In this document: positions 24,826-34,025 of the stretch, in pieces
Layout: each line of letters starts with the position of its first letter
How positions within the stretch are numbered: the first letter of the stretch is position 1
Assembly (NCBI GenBank): GCA_049325275.1
Contig: JBMOLU010000002.1
Location: forward strand, 496,001-560,000
DNA length: 64,000 nucleotides
From: CAIQJJ01 sp049325275
GTDB lineage: Bacteria > Chloroflexota > Anaerolineae > Anaerolineales > UBA4823
Direction: 5' to 3'
Translations under genes and position numbers: made by a program
Notes under the pieces: model-generated
Told to the model about the DNA's origin: nothing
Database searches by the model: none
The model's input: the letters and a program-made list of their open reading frames with translations, nothing else

Positions 24826-25217
24826 CGAAAAACTCCGTTCGCAGGTTGGAAGGTTGCAGGTTCGAGGGGGCGCGGGGAATGAATGGGATGAAGTGCGCCT
24901 GGGTTGAGATGAATAAGGAGAAAGATTAATGCCCCCGGGGGGCAAGCAAGGGGCGAAGGCATGACGCAAGCGCCAGAACTGCATACCCCCGTTCCTGGCG
25001 GCGTCCGATAGGAAAGACTGTGGAAACAGGTAAAGAATTCATCATCACACCGCAAAACATGAAGAAGTGGTGGCGATTATACCCCAGAAACGGGCATTGA
25101 CGACCGATCAACCGGCTTTCGCGGACAGCATAACCGTACCGGTAGGGGCGGACCCGCTACCCACGGGTTCGCCCCCGGCAGATGCCTGAGAGTTTTGCAT
25201 TGACCGGTGTCGAGGCC
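24826..25217. other. Intergenic region upstream of leuS
   Basis: These 392 bases contain a GC hairpin (cgccagaac at 24971-24979 pairing with gttcctggcg at 24991-25000, with a bulge) and a gcccccggggggc palindrome at 24931. I see no gene, no T-box signature and no tRNA. The leuS promoter must lie here but is not obvious. Confidence 0.5.
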
Positions 25218-25991
25218 TTAGCCGCTTTTTTTATCGAGCAGGATTTCCCGCGCCGTTGCGGCCTGGGTGGGCATATCGGCCCAGGCGCCTTCGATGGACA
25301 GGCGTTTGTCGTAGCCGGCTTCCGCCAGCGCCCGCAAGAAGGGGGCGAAATCACAGGCTTCGGCGCCGGGGGCCAGGCGTTGGGTGTAGGTGGCAATGTG
25401 GGCGTGTTCCAGCCAGGGGCCGGCCGCAACGATGTCGGCCAGTGGCTCGTTCTCCCTGGCCCAGTGATAGCCGTCGACCAGCAGGCGGAAGGCAGGTTGG
25501 TCGACGTCCTTGACGTATTGCAGCCCTTCGGCCACGCTGTTCAGCACGTTGGTTTCGCTGCGGTTGAGCGGCTCGACGGCGATTTTCACGCCGTGCCGTT
25601 CTGCCAGGGGAGCGACCATGCGCCCGAAAGCGATCAACTGATCGTAGGCCCGCTCACGTGCAAATCCATCGGGGATTTTGCGCGCCCCGCCGGAGCCGAA
25701 GACGATCGCTTGCAGGCCCACCTGCGCCGCGCGCACCATCACGGTCTCGACGTAGCGTTGCAACCGGGCGAAATCCACTTCGGGGCCGGTGATTTTCAAG
25801 TGCCCCGGCACGAAGACATTGGCCGCCAGGCAGGGCAGGCCGCAGGCGCGCAACTGCTGCAAGATCGGCGCAAAGTCCGCCTCGGGCGCTTCACCGATCA
25901 AATGAGAAGCGACGTTGATTTCGATGTAGTCATAGCCGGCGGCCGCAGCCACCGGCGCGATTTCCGGGCCGCCACATATACCGAGTTGCAT
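25218..25991 (-). CDS. TIM-barrel sugar phosphate isomerase/epimerase
   Basis: The 257-residue protein belongs to the AP-endonuclease-2-like xylose isomerase TIM-barrel family: it starts MQLGICGGPEIAP and has IAVEPLNRSETN (metal Glu), LLVDGYHWARE (Asp/His) and LSIEGAW near the C-terminus. Such enzymes isomerise or epimerise ketoses and inositols with a divalent metal in the cytoplasm. It starts at 25991 after a GGAGG site and lies 86 bases downstream of the Gfo/Idh/MocA oxidoreductase on the same strand. Partnership with that dehydrogenase in sugar or inositol use is likely. The exact substrate is unknown. Confidence 0.8.
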   Translation of the reverse strand: MQLGICGGPEIAPVAAAAGYDYIEINVASHLIGEAPEADFAPILQQLRACGLPCLAANVFVPGHLKITGPEVDFARLQRYVETVMVRAAQVGLQAIVFGSGGARKIPDGFARERAYDQLIAFGRMVAPLAERHGVKIAVEPLNRSETNVLNSVAEGLQYVKDVDQPAFRLLVDGYHWARENEPLADIVAAGPWLEHAHIATYTQRLAPGAEACDFAPFLRALAEAGYDKRLSIEGAWADMPTQAATAREILLDKKSG

Positions 25992-26077
25992 AAGAACCTC
26001 CGAAGGGATGTGTGAAAGGTGATGCGTGAAACGTGATGCGTGATGCGAGCGGCAACATTTCGCGCTTTAAAGCATTT

Positions 26078-27115
26078 TTACTGAATGGGAAGTGAAATTG
26101 GTTTGCCGCAGCGCGCCGATTCATAGATCGCCAGCACGATTTCCAGCGACCTGCGGCCATCCTGGCCGGTGACGAAGGGTTGGCGAGCTTGGCGAATTGC
26201 CTCGATGAAGTCGGCGATCTGGCGGCGATGGGAATGATGCCAGATGTCTTTGCTGGTGGTGCCGACGATCAGGCGATCGGCGTGGCGGGGGCGCTCGTAG
26301 CGCTCGCCACAGCGCAATTGCCATTCTTTGACCTGATCGTTCTCGATGACCACCCCGCCGTCGGCGCCGAAAACTTCCAGGCGGGCGCAAAAGCCGGGGT
26401 AAGCGATCGTCATCCCTTCGATCACCCCCAGCGCGCCCGATGCAAACTTGAGCGTGGCGACGGCGATGTCTTCTACCTCGATGCGTTCGTGAGCCAGCGC
26501 TGCCGTGCGGGCGTACACTTCTTCTACCGGGCCCATGACGTACTGCAACAGATCGACGTAGTGAATGGACTGGTTGATCAGGGCGCCACCGCCGTCCATG
26601 GCCCAGGTGCCGCGCCAGTCGCCCGAATCGTAATAGCTTTGGGCGCGGTACCATTGGGTATACGAACCGCCAAAATTGAGCCGGCCGAGCTTGCCATCGG
26701 CGATGGCTTGCTTCAAATCCATCACGGCGAAATCGAAACGGTGCTGCGAAATCACGCCGAGCCTGACGCCTGCCTTTTCGCAAGCTGCGATCAAGGCATC
26801 GGCCTTGGCCAGGCTGACGTCCATTGGCTTCTCGACGAGCACGTGCTTGCCGGCCTGGGCAGCCAGCACGCCGATGTCGGCATGCAGGCCCGATGGCGTG
26901 GTAACGATGACGGCGTCGAGTGCAGGATGATCGAGCAGTTTATGGATATTGGCATAAACGTCCGCCGGGTAGGTTTCGGCCAGCTTGTGGGCTTTTTCCG
27001 GCACGATGTCGCATACGGCGGTAAGCTGTGCGTCATCGAGTTCTGCCAGGCAGCGCGCGTGGCACGCCGCAATCACACCGCAGCCAACGATAGCAAAGTT
27101 GAGCGCTTTTTTCAC
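26078..27115 (-). CDS. Gfo/Idh/MocA-family oxidoreductase
   Basis: The 345-residue protein has an N-terminal Rossmann fold (AIVGCGVIAACHARCLAE) that binds NAD(P), an EKP motif (VLVEKPMDVSLAKA) and a C-terminal alpha/beta substrate domain (about 130-345) with GGGALINQSIHYVDLL. Family members oxidise or reduce sugars and inositols. The GTG at 27115 is chosen because AAGGA lies six bases upstream; a TTG two codons earlier is less likely. It precedes the TIM-barrel isomerase gene and probably shares its transcript. Substrate identity cannot be read from the sequence. Confidence 0.88.
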   Translation of the reverse strand: MKKALNFAIVGCGVIAACHARCLAELDDAQLTAVCDIVPEKAHKLAETYPADVYANIHKLLDHPALDAVIVTTPSGLHADIGVLAAQAGKHVLVEKPMDVSLAKADALIAACEKAGVRLGVISQHRFDFAVMDLKQAIADGKLGRLNFGGSYTQWYRAQSYYDSGDWRGTWAMDGGGALINQSIHYVDLLQYVMGPVEEVYARTAALAHERIEVEDIAVATLKFASGALGVIEGMTIAYPGFCARLEVFGADGGVVIENDQVKEWQLRCGERYERPRHADRLIVGTTSKDIWHHSHRRQIADFIEAIRQARQPFVTGQDGRRSLEIVLAIYESARCGKPISLPIQ

Positions 27116-27196
27116 AGACAATCCTTTTGTTTTTCTACTTTTTCTACTGGAAGAACGCTACTACAAGAAGACCTTTTCTCACCGTCTTTTCCGCTT

Positions 27197-27625
27197 TCAT
27201 GGTGGTGAACCGGTGTTGGATTCGGCCTCATCGTCTTGCTGACCGGCAATGCCTTTCTCTGGCGGTACCGATTCAACTTCCAGGGTATGGGTATCGGCAC
27301 GGTAGTGGCCGCGCAGGTCGTCACGGACGGTCCCTGCCCAGAGCGAGATGCCCGAAAAGTACCCCGCCCGCCCGATCAGGTGAGCGGCCACGGGGGCCGT
27401 CAGCATCAGAAAAATGACGATGGCCAGCGAACGCGTGTAGATGCCGAAATCGGAAAAAAAGATCGCCCCGCCCAGCACGATCAATCCGGCTCCGAGCGTG
27501 CCAGCTTTGGCCGTGGCCGACATGCGCAGGAACAGATCCGGCATGCGCAGCAGGCCGACCCCGGCCAGGAACATCAGAAATGCTCCCGCCAGCATGAGCA
27601 GCATGATCACCGCTTCGCGCAGCAT
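27197..27625 (-). CDS. mrpG: Na+/H+ antiporter subunit G
   Basis: The 142-residue membrane protein has three hydrophobic helices and the MnhG/MrpG signature (GVGLLRMPDLFLRMSATAKA). It is the last gene of a complete seven-subunit Mrp cation/proton antiporter. Its ATG overlaps the mrpF stop, and AGGAGGG provides a strong ribosome-binding site. The C-terminus carries a charged extension of about 40 residues, rich in Glu and Asp, beyond the usual length of about 110. Subunit G is needed for assembly or activity of the complex in the cytoplasmic membrane. Confidence 0.9.
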   Translation of the reverse strand: MLREAVIMLLMLAGAFLMFLAGVGLLRMPDLFLRMSATAKAGTLGAGLIVLGGAIFFSDFGIYTRSLAIVIFLMLTAPVAAHLIGRAGYFSGISLWAGTVRDDLRGHYRADTHTLEVESVPPEKGIAGQQDDEAESNTGSPP

Positions 27626-27885
27626 CAAACCCTCCTTTCGAGGTAGTAGGCAAAGGCCACCGTTCCCAGGAAGGTGATCAGCGTCAGGATGATGGCGACA
27701 TCCAAAAAGGCAGGCTGGTTGAAACGTACGGAATAGACCACGATGAAACCGACGGCAACCACGCTGATCAAATCCAGCGCGATCACCCGGTCGGGCAGCG
27801 AAGGCCCACGCGCCAGGCGGATGAAGGCAAAGACCATGCTGGCCGCCAGCAGCGCCAGGATAATCGGCCACAGCAGTTCTGTCAT
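27625..27885 (-). CDS. mrpF: Na+/H+ antiporter subunit F
   Basis: The 86-residue protein has three transmembrane helices and the MrpF pattern ARGPSLPDRVIALDLI followed by a hydrophobic C-terminal half. It starts at 27885, where its ATG overlaps the stop of mrpE, and its stop overlaps the mrpG start. The length matches the family. It is a small structural subunit of the Mrp complex, sometimes linked to cholate or sodium efflux. Confidence 0.92.
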   Translation of the reverse strand: MTELLWPIILALLAASMVFAFIRLARGPSLPDRVIALDLISVVAVGFIVVYSVRFNQPAFLDVAIILTLITFLGTVAFAYYLERRV

Positions 27886-28358
27886 GGCTCGAACAACTCC
27901 TTGACCCGGCGTTCGTAGCCTTCGATCACCTGGCGCCGGAACTGGGCCACATCTTCCAGCCAGACGGTGTGGATGTAGAGCATGCGCCGGTCGCTCGAAA
28001 TGTCGAGGGTGAGGGTGCCGGGCGTCAATGTGATCAGGTTGGTCAGCAGGATGATGGCCGTTTCGCTGCGCAGGGTAAGCGGTACAGCCACCACGGCCGG
28101 GCGCAGGTTCATTTTTGGCGAAAGGATGGTGACGGCCAGGCGCAGGTTGGCGCGCAGCATATCGAAGAGAAAATACACGGCCAGGTCGACGAGACGCGGC
28201 ATCTGGGTAAAGTAGCGCCGTGTGCCCCATAGGGGCGAGAAAAGCCACAGTACCAGGTAACCCAGCCCGAAGCCGAAGGCAAAATCGATTGGTTGGAAAT
28301 TGCCCGTCAAGGCCACCCAGGCCAACGCCAGCAGCAGGTTGAGCAGCAGCAGGTTCAC
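27882..28358 (-). CDS. mrpE: Na+/H+ antiporter subunit E
   Basis: The 158-residue protein has N-terminal transmembrane helices and a cytoplasmic C-terminal domain with the family signatures NLITLTPGTLTLDIS and LYIHTVWLED. The start is a GTG codon overlapping the mrpD stop (GTGA), and the stop overlaps mrpF. Length and order match canonical mrp operons. Subunit E belongs to the smaller module of the antiporter and is required for full cation/proton exchange. Confidence 0.92.
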   Translation of the reverse strand: MNLLLLNLLLALAWVALTGNFQPIDFAFGFGLGYLVLWLFSPLWGTRRYFTQMPRLVDLAVYFLFDMLRANLRLAVTILSPKMNLRPAVVAVPLTLRSETAIILLTNLITLTPGTLTLDISSDRRMLYIHTVWLEDVAQFRRQVIEGYERRVKELFEP

Positions 28359-29851
28359 GGCTGGCCTCCGGGAAGCGGCTGCCCGATGACGGCCTGGATG
28401 TAGCTGTTTGGGTCGTTCAACTGCGCCGCCGCTTCGGCAGACAAGGCCAGGATGGGTTCAGCCAACAGCCCGGCGGCCAGCGAAAGCGCCACCAGTCCGA
28501 TCGCCCCGGCCCACATCCAGGCCGAAACCTGCCGCAGCGGTACGGTAGGGGTGGCCGGGTGTTCTTTCCAGAAGGCTTCGTTCCATACCTTGGTCATCGA
28601 ATAAAGCGTCATCACGCTGACGCCCAGGCCCACCGCCACGATCCAGTAGCTTTGCTGGTCGAAGCCGGCCACGATCAACGCCAGCTTGGCAAAAAAGCCC
28701 GACAGTGGGGGCAGCCCGGCCAGGGAAAGCGCCGGCAGGAGAAAGAGCAGCGCCACGCCCAGGCGGGCGGCGTACAGCCCGCCCAGCGCTTTCAGGTTGA
28801 ACGAACCCTGCATCTGCGCGACGATGCCGGCGACCAGGAAAAGCGCCGTCTTTGCCAGGATGACGTGAACGGTGAAATAAATGCCGGCGGCCAACGCCAT
28901 CGGGCTATACAGCCCCAGTGCCATCAACAGGTAACCGATCTGGCTGACGATGTGGAAGGAAAGCAGGCGCCGCAGGTCGGTCTGCGCTGCGGCGCCAAAG
29001 ACGCCGACGACCATGGTCAAGCCGGCCAGCGTGAGCAGCAGGGCATGGGTGAACTGCACGCCGGGGGCAAAGATCAGCGTGAAGACCCGGAAGAGGGCAT
29101 ACACACCCACCTTGGTCAACAGTCCGGAGAACAGTGCCGTTACCGTCACCGGCGGCGTGTGATAGGAAGCCGGCAGCCAGAAAAACAGCGGAAAAATGGC
29201 CGATTTGATGCCAAAGGCCACCAGGTAGAGCACCGCCAGCAACGTGGTTTCGCCGTTTGCTTGCAGGGCGGCCAGGCGCAGGGCCAGGTCGGCCATGTTG
29301 AGCGTGCCGGCCAAGTTGTAGGTCAGGCCGATGGCCGAGAGGAAAAGCGTGGAAGAGAGCAGGTTGAGGATGACGTACTTGAGCGCCCCTTCGAGTTGGG
29401 CGCGTTCGCCGCCGAGGGCGATCAACACGAAGGAAGACATCAACATCACCTCGAACCATACGTAGAGGTTGAACAGATCGCCGGTCGTAAAGGCTCCGTT
29501 GGCACCGGCCAGCAGAAAGAAAAACAAGGGTGTATAGCCGGCGCGCAGCCGGCGCTCATCGATGCCGGCCTGCCCGTAAACGGCCACCGCCAGGGCCACC
29601 AGTGCAGACACCGCAACCATGATGGCGCTGAACAGATCGATCACCAGGCTGATGCCGAAGGGCGCCGGCCAGTTGCCGGCCTGCATGACCTGCAGGCCCT
29701 GCTGGCGCACGTGCAACAGCAGCCAGAAGGCGACCACGGCCATTCCGGCGCTGCCCAACAGCGAAAGGGCACGCTGTACGCTGAGCCGCTCCCAGGTAAG
29801 CAGGGCGATCACGCCGAACGACAAGGGTAACAGGACGGGCAGCGCAATCAC
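28355..29851 (-). CDS. mrpD: Na+/H+ antiporter subunit D
   Basis: The 498-residue polytopic protein belongs to the NuoM/NuoN/MrpD proton-channel family, with about 14 helices. The conserved segments include FFLLAGANGAFTTGDLFNLYVWFE, read in parts, where the Glu and the following helix build the proton path, and FWLPASYHTPP. A GTG at 29851 that overlaps the mrpC stop (GTGA) is the likely start; the frame remains open for 19 more codons but that would overlap mrpC. MrpD is one of the two large subunits directly involved in ion translocation. Confidence 0.93.
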   Translation of the reverse strand: MIALPVLLPLSFGVIALLTWERLSVQRALSLLGSAGMAVVAFWLLLHVRQQGLQVMQAGNWPAPFGISLVIDLFSAIMVAVSALVALAVAVYGQAGIDERRLRAGYTPLFFFLLAGANGAFTTGDLFNLYVWFEVMLMSSFVLIALGGERAQLEGALKYVILNLLSSTLFLSAIGLTYNLAGTLNMADLALRLAALQANGETTLLAVLYLVAFGIKSAIFPLFFWLPASYHTPPVTVTALFSGLLTKVGVYALFRVFTLIFAPGVQFTHALLLTLAGLTMVVGVFGAAAQTDLRRLLSFHIVSQIGYLLMALGLYSPMALAAGIYFTVHVILAKTALFLVAGIVAQMQGSFNLKALGGLYAARLGVALLFLLPALSLAGLPPLSGFFAKLALIVAGFDQQSYWIVAVGLGVSVMTLYSMTKVWNEAFWKEHPATPTVPLRQVSAWMWAGAIGLVALSLAAGLLAEPILALSAEAAAQLNDPNSYIQAVIGQPLPGGQP

Positions 29852-30288
29852 GTTGCGGTCTCCGCGGGCGTCGTGGGGGCTTCCTGGTGCAGGTCGGCGT
29901 CGAGGCACTCTTCCGCACTGACCAGCTCCGGCTCTTCACAAGGTATGTCGGTGTTGTGCATAACCTCTACGTCATCGCTGCCGTTTGCCTGGTAGACCTG
30001 GCGCAGCAGGGTGACGGCAAAAGCGGTTACGCCAAAGCTGATCACGATCGCCGTCAAAATCAGGGCCTGCGGCACCGGGTCGGCGTACACATCGGGTGGA
30101 CGTTGGCTGTCGGCAGCCAGCAGCGGCGGGCTGGCAGGGATCAGCACGGCTGAATTGAACAGCAGCAGGTTGACGGCATATCCCAACAGCAGCAGGCCGA
30201 CCAGAATCTTGACCAGGCTGCGCCGCAGGATCATATAAATTCCCGCTGCAAACAGGGCGCCTGCGGTAACGGCTAACAGAAACGTCAC
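29848..30288 (-). CDS. mrpC: Na+/H+ antiporter subunit C
   Basis: The 146-residue NuoK-like subunit has three helices and the motif PVPQALILTAIVISFGVTAF. It starts with GTG at 30288 after GGAGGAATAAG, one base beyond the mrpB stop. The last ~40 residues form an acidic cytoplasmic tail (DDVEVMHNTDIPCEEPELVS) beyond the usual ~113 residues. The function of the tail is unknown. Confidence 0.92.
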   Translation of the reverse strand: MTFLLAVTAGALFAAGIYMILRRSLVKILVGLLLLGYAVNLLLFNSAVLIPASPPLLAADSQRPPDVYADPVPQALILTAIVISFGVTAFAVTLLRQVYQANGSDDVEVMHNTDIPCEEPELVSAEECLDADLHQEAPTTPAETAT

Positions 30289-30289
30289 C

Positions 30290-30700
30290 TTATTCCTCCG
30301 CCAGGGTCAACAACATCCACAGCACCACACCGATTACCAGAAAGTATACACCGATGTCGAACAGCAGCGGTGTGCCGACCTTGCCGATGACCGGCAGGGG
30401 AGTCTTGAGCCACACACCGGTCATCAAGGGCGCGCCGTTCCACATGGGAATGATGCCGCTGGCCAATGCTGCCAGCAGCCCCAGGCCGATCCATGTCAGC
30501 GGCGGCGCGGGCAGCAAGCGCCGCAGCGCTTCGGGTGTATTGGCAATGGCATACAGCATGAAAGCGCTGGAAGCGACCAGCCCGCCCACAAACCCGCCGC
30601 CGATTTCGTTGTGCCCGCGCAGCAGGAGAAACACCGAGAAGATCAACATCAACGGCATTAGATAGCGGGCGGCCAGGGGCAGGAGGAAAGAGCGCTGCAT
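30290..30700 (-). CDS. mrpB: Na+/H+ antiporter subunit B
   Basis: The 136-residue membrane protein has four helices and the MnhB signature LLRGHNEIGGGFVGGLVA. It lies six bases after mrpA and just before mrpC. Length and order are canonical. Subunit B works with the C-terminal MrpB-like part of MrpA in the ion path. Confidence 0.92.
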   Translation of the reverse strand: MQRSFLLPLAARYLMPLMLIFSVFLLLRGHNEIGGGFVGGLVASSAFMLYAIANTPEALRRLLPAPPLTWIGLGLLAALASGIIPMWNGAPLMTGVWLKTPLPVIGKVGTPLLFDIGVYFLVIGVVLWMLLTLAEE

Positions 30701-30706
30701 CGGAGC

Positions 30707-33031
30707 TTATCCTGCTTTCGTCTTGCGTCCGACGCCCAGGCGGATCAGCGTGTACACGCCTACGGCAGCGATTGCCAACACGCTGATCTCACCTAGCGTA
30801 TCGAGACCGCGAAAGTCGACCAAAATCACGTTGACGATATTGCGCCCGTTGGCGAGGGGCAGGCTGTTCTCGGCAAAATATTGCGCCAGATGCTTTTCGG
30901 CGCTGTGTGTCGAAACGATCAGCATCAACAGGGTCATCAAGAGGCCGCCTGCCAGGGCCACCACCGCATCCATCAGGTAGGTACGGCGGCTGCTCAGGCG
31001 GCTGAAGCGTGGCAGGCGATAGATGACCAGCACGAACAGGATCACCGTCAGGGTTTCGATGGCGAACTGCACCATGGCCAGGTCGGGGGCGCTGTAGAGC
31101 AGGAAGAGCAGGGCAATGCTGAAGCCGATCGAGCCGAGCAGGGCAATTGCGGCCAGGCGTGAGCGGGCACGCGTCACCAGTAGGGCTGCCGTCAGGATGA
31201 TGCCGATCAGGATCATGTCGTAAAAGCGCGGTGGGTTGCCCGGGTCGAATGGGACCGGCACGCGCCACAGCCATGCCGTGACCATGGAGAGACCGAGCGT
31301 GAAAACAACGATCACCAGCACGTAGTGACGCAGGTGCCCGCTTTGCAGCCACTCAGTTTGGCGGGCGGCAAGCGATGTGACGGCGTGCAAGCTGCGCGGG
31401 TAGAGTGCCGCCGGGCCAAGTGGGCTTAACCGCTGCCAGGCTACCGTCGCCGCCGGCTGCCAACGCCGCCGCCCGAAGAGCAAGGCCACGCCCACCAGCA
31501 GTGTGACGGCGCTCAGGCCAAGCATTGGCGTGAGGCCGTGCCAGAGCGAAAGTTTGACCTTCACCGCCGTCTGCGCCACGGCCTGCGCGGCCGGCGCGAT
31601 CAGCCAGTCGCCTGCCCACTGCGGGAAGACGCCGAAAACGAGGCCGGCTGCCGCCAACAGCAGCGGCGGCAGCCACAGGGCCGGCGGGCCTTCGTGCGGG
31701 TGCCGTTCCCCGGTGGGCCGGCCCCAAAACGGCATGGCACCCACCCAGCCGGCTACGGCCACCATGGCCGCGTTGGCGATCAGCCCCAGGCCGGCAGCGA
31801 GCAGCGGCCGGGAAGCCGCCAGCGTGGTTTCGTAGAACAGTTCTTTGCTGATGAAGCCGAAAAACGGGGGCAGGCCGGCCATCGAGAGCGCCGCCAGCCC
31901 GGCGGCGGCAGCCGTAAACGGCATGGCGCGCCCCAGGCCGCCCAATTCGGTAACGTCGCGGCAGTGAACGGCGTGATCGATGCCGCCGACAACCAGGAAA
32001 AGCGCTCCTTTATACAGGGCGTGCGCGGTCAGGAAAACCATGGCCGTCTTCACGGCCAATGAGCCGGGCGATGCGAGCAGCAGAGTCAGCCCGCCGAGAG
32101 AAGCCACCGTGGTGTAGGCGAGCAGGCGTTTGAGATCGGTTTGGGCAAGCGCCAACAGCGCTCCGCCTGCCAGCGTAATCAGGCCAACCGCCGTCAACGC
32201 CGGCGTCCACAGGTCCAGCCCGCTCAACACGGGATAGAGCCGCGCCAGCAGATAGATGCCGGCCTTGACCATCGTCGCTGAGTGCAGATAGGCGCTGACC
32301 GGGGCCGGCGCCTCCATCGCATTGGGCAACCAGAAGTGGAAGGGGAACTGCGCCGACTTGGACATGGCGCCCAGCAGGATCAAGAGAAAGGCCGCCGGGG
32401 CGAGCGGGTGCGCTTGGACTGCGCCGGCGCGCAATACCCAATCGGCTATCTCGAACGAACCGCCGATCTGCGCCAGCAGGACCAACCCTGCCAGCAGGAC
32501 CAGCCCGCCCGACCCGGTGACGAGCAGCGCCTGCCAGGCCGCAGCGCGTGCCTCGGGCTTGTGATGTTCGAAGCCGATTAGAAAGAACGAAGAAATGCTG
32601 GTCAGTTCCCAAAAAACGAACAGCAGCAAGGCATTACCGCTCCATACGACCCCCAACATGGCAACCATGAAAAGCAGAACCAGGCTGTAAAAACGCCCCA
32701 GCCCGGGATGATCGTGCAGGTAGGCGCTGCCATAAAACACGACCAAGGCCCCAATCGCTGAGATGAGCAAAGCCATCAACAAACCCAGGCCGTCCAGGGT
32801 AAACGTGAGCGCCAGGCCCAGGCTGGTTACCCAAGGCCACGTCACCGTATACACCCTGCCGGCGGTCACCGCCGGAGCGGCCAGGCAAAGCTGCACAAGC
32901 ACCGCCAGCGGGTACAACGCCAGGATGGGGGCGGTAAGACGCGGCAGGCTGCGATGAATCACAGGGACCAGTGCAGCCAGGAGGACTCCCGTCGTCAGGG
33001 TCAGGGCAAGCAGAGTGATGGGTGCATTCAT
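30707..33031 (-). CDS. mrpA: Na+/H+ antiporter subunit A
   Basis: The 774-residue protein is the largest subunit. The NuoL-like part (about 1-500) shows FWELTSISSFFLIGFEHHK and FPFHFWLPNAMEAPAPVSAY, and a C-terminal MnhB/DUF4040-like part (about 600-774) has ALLFLLYSAPDLAMVQFAIE and FRGLDTLGEISVLAIAAVGV. MrpA drives Na+ or K+ export in exchange for protons, giving alkali and salt tolerance and pH homeostasis. The ATG at 33031 has GAGG eight bases upstream; an ATG at 33058 has none. The order A-B-C-D-E-F-G is complete and every junction is coupled or only a few bases long. Confidence 0.95.
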   Translation of the reverse strand: MNAPITLLALTLTTGVLLAALVPVIHRSLPRLTAPILALYPLAVLVQLCLAAPAVTAGRVYTVTWPWVTSLGLALTFTLDGLGLLMALLISAIGALVVFYGSAYLHDHPGLGRFYSLVLLFMVAMLGVVWSGNALLLFVFWELTSISSFFLIGFEHHKPEARAAAWQALLVTGSGGLVLLAGLVLLAQIGGSFEIADWVLRAGAVQAHPLAPAAFLLILLGAMSKSAQFPFHFWLPNAMEAPAPVSAYLHSATMVKAGIYLLARLYPVLSGLDLWTPALTAVGLITLAGGALLALAQTDLKRLLAYTTVASLGGLTLLLASPGSLAVKTAMVFLTAHALYKGALFLVVGGIDHAVHCRDVTELGGLGRAMPFTAAAAGLAALSMAGLPPFFGFISKELFYETTLAASRPLLAAGLGLIANAAMVAVAGWVGAMPFWGRPTGERHPHEGPPALWLPPLLLAAAGLVFGVFPQWAGDWLIAPAAQAVAQTAVKVKLSLWHGLTPMLGLSAVTLLVGVALLFGRRRWQPAATVAWQRLSPLGPAALYPRSLHAVTSLAARQTEWLQSGHLRHYVLVIVVFTLGLSMVTAWLWRVPVPFDPGNPPRFYDMILIGIILTAALLVTRARSRLAAIALLGSIGFSIALLFLLYSAPDLAMVQFAIETLTVILFVLVIYRLPRFSRLSSRRTYLMDAVVALAGGLLMTLLMLIVSTHSAEKHLAQYFAENSLPLANGRNIVNVILVDFRGLDTLGEISVLAIAAVGVYTLIRLGVGRKTKAG

Positions 33032-33120
33032 CGGCAGGGCCTCAAGCTGCCCAATCATACCACGCTGAAAAGGTGTCGTGCAGTTTGTGCCCGCTTTCCG
33101 TGTAACGTGACACTACTACT

Positions 33121-33160
33121 ATCCGTCGAGGGCGAAGCCATGGCTTTGCCCTCGACGGAT
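33121..33160. other. Nineteen-base-pair hairpin between mrpA and the catabolic operon
   Basis: The arms at 33121-33139 (atccgtcgagggcgaagcc) and 33142-33160 pair with a single G-T wobble and only a two-base loop. The inner arm contains the GGCGAAGCC core of the mini-hairpin family. It lies 38 bases after the minus-strand operon stop at 33199, with no T-run, so it could be a 3'-end stabiliser or a larger member of the repeat family. Confidence 0.5.
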
Positions 33161-33198
33161 ACTTTCGCGCTATCCCCGCTGCTTTGACGATGAACGGG

Positions 33199-34011
33199 CT
33201 ATGGCAAGCGGCTCAGCAATTTCTTCAACGCGCTAGCCGCCACCCCGAAAAGTTCTGGACCACCGCCGGGCAGGCTGTGCGCCAGATGGGGTTCGATGGA
33301 AGCGAAACCTTCGAAGCCATCCTGGTGTAACGCTGCCAGGATTTCGGGCAGTTTGCCCTCGCCTTCGCCCGCCGGGGTGACGCCGCCATCTTGGTAACGG
33401 GCGTCTTTGATGTGCAAGTAAACGGTGTGCTTGCGCAGCAGGTTGAAGGCGTGTGGGTATGTCTCGACCTGGCACTGCACGAAGTTAGCGGGGTCGAAGG
33501 TCGCTTTGACATAATCGCAAGCGAGCGTTTCGAGCAGGTCGAGGCAGCGTTCGGCCGTGTCGCCGTAGATGTCTTTTTCGTTTTCGTGCAGCAGGATCAG
33601 CCCGGAGCCTTTGCTGGCTTCGACAAAGCTCGTCCAGCGCTTCAATACTTCGTCGCGATAACTGGCCGGGTCGTCGCCGTGGGGGATGAAGAAACTGAAC
33701 ATGCGGATGTACTTTGTCTCCAGGGCGTGTGCCACCTCGATCGTTTGCTTGAAGCGTTCCAGGTGGGGACCGAAATCGTCTTTGATCCCGATCTTGCCGA
33801 TCGGCGAACCGACGGCCGAGACGGCCATGCCGGCGTCCACCAGCTTTTTGTGAGCGGCTCTGACTTCGGGCAGGGGATAGTCGATGATGCCGCGGCCTTC
33901 CATGCTGCGAAACTCGAGGAAGTGCACGTCATTGGCCAGCATGACCCCGATTTGCTCGTCGAGGTGGGGAGAAATCTCGTCACCAAAGGCGGAAAGGATG
34001 AATTGAGACAT
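33199..34011 (-). CDS. TIM-barrel sugar phosphate isomerase/epimerase
   Basis: The 270-residue protein is a second member of the xylose isomerase-like TIM-barrel family, with MSQFILSAFGDEISP at the start, LILLHENEKDIYGDT (metal Glu), VKATFDPANFVQCQV (Asp) and HIKDARYQDGGVTPAG (His-x-Lys-Asp). The HIKD pattern is common in hydroxypyruvate isomerase/inosose dehydratase relatives. It starts at 34011 with GGAGC upstream, 15 bases after the aldo/keto reductase, and ends the LacI-regulated operon. A role in catabolism of a sugar or polyol is likely. Confidence 0.82.
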   Translation of the reverse strand: MSQFILSAFGDEISPHLDEQIGVMLANDVHFLEFRSMEGRGIIDYPLPEVRAAHKKLVDAGMAVSAVGSPIGKIGIKDDFGPHLERFKQTIEVAHALETKYIRMFSFFIPHGDDPASYRDEVLKRWTSFVEASKGSGLILLHENEKDIYGDTAERCLDLLETLACDYVKATFDPANFVQCQVETYPHAFNLLRKHTVYLHIKDARYQDGGVTPAGEGEGKLPEILAALHQDGFEGFASIEPHLAHSLPGGGPELFGVAASALKKLLSRLP

Positions 34012-34025
34012 GGGAAGCTCCTGTG

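Noticed and set aside
24826..25217. A T-box leader upstream of leuS
   Set aside because: I looked for the conserved T-box bulge (AGGGTGG-ACCGCG) and a terminator near the start on the minus strand and found neither.
28559..29830. A 420-codon plus-strand frame opposite mrpD
   Set aside because: Its Gln/Gly/His-rich product has no domain and no ribosome-binding site, while mrpD on the other strand is complete and coupled to its neighbours.
33121..33160. The 19-bp hairpin as a terminator for mrpA
   Set aside because: It lies upstream of mrpA, not downstream, and lacks a T-run on either strand.
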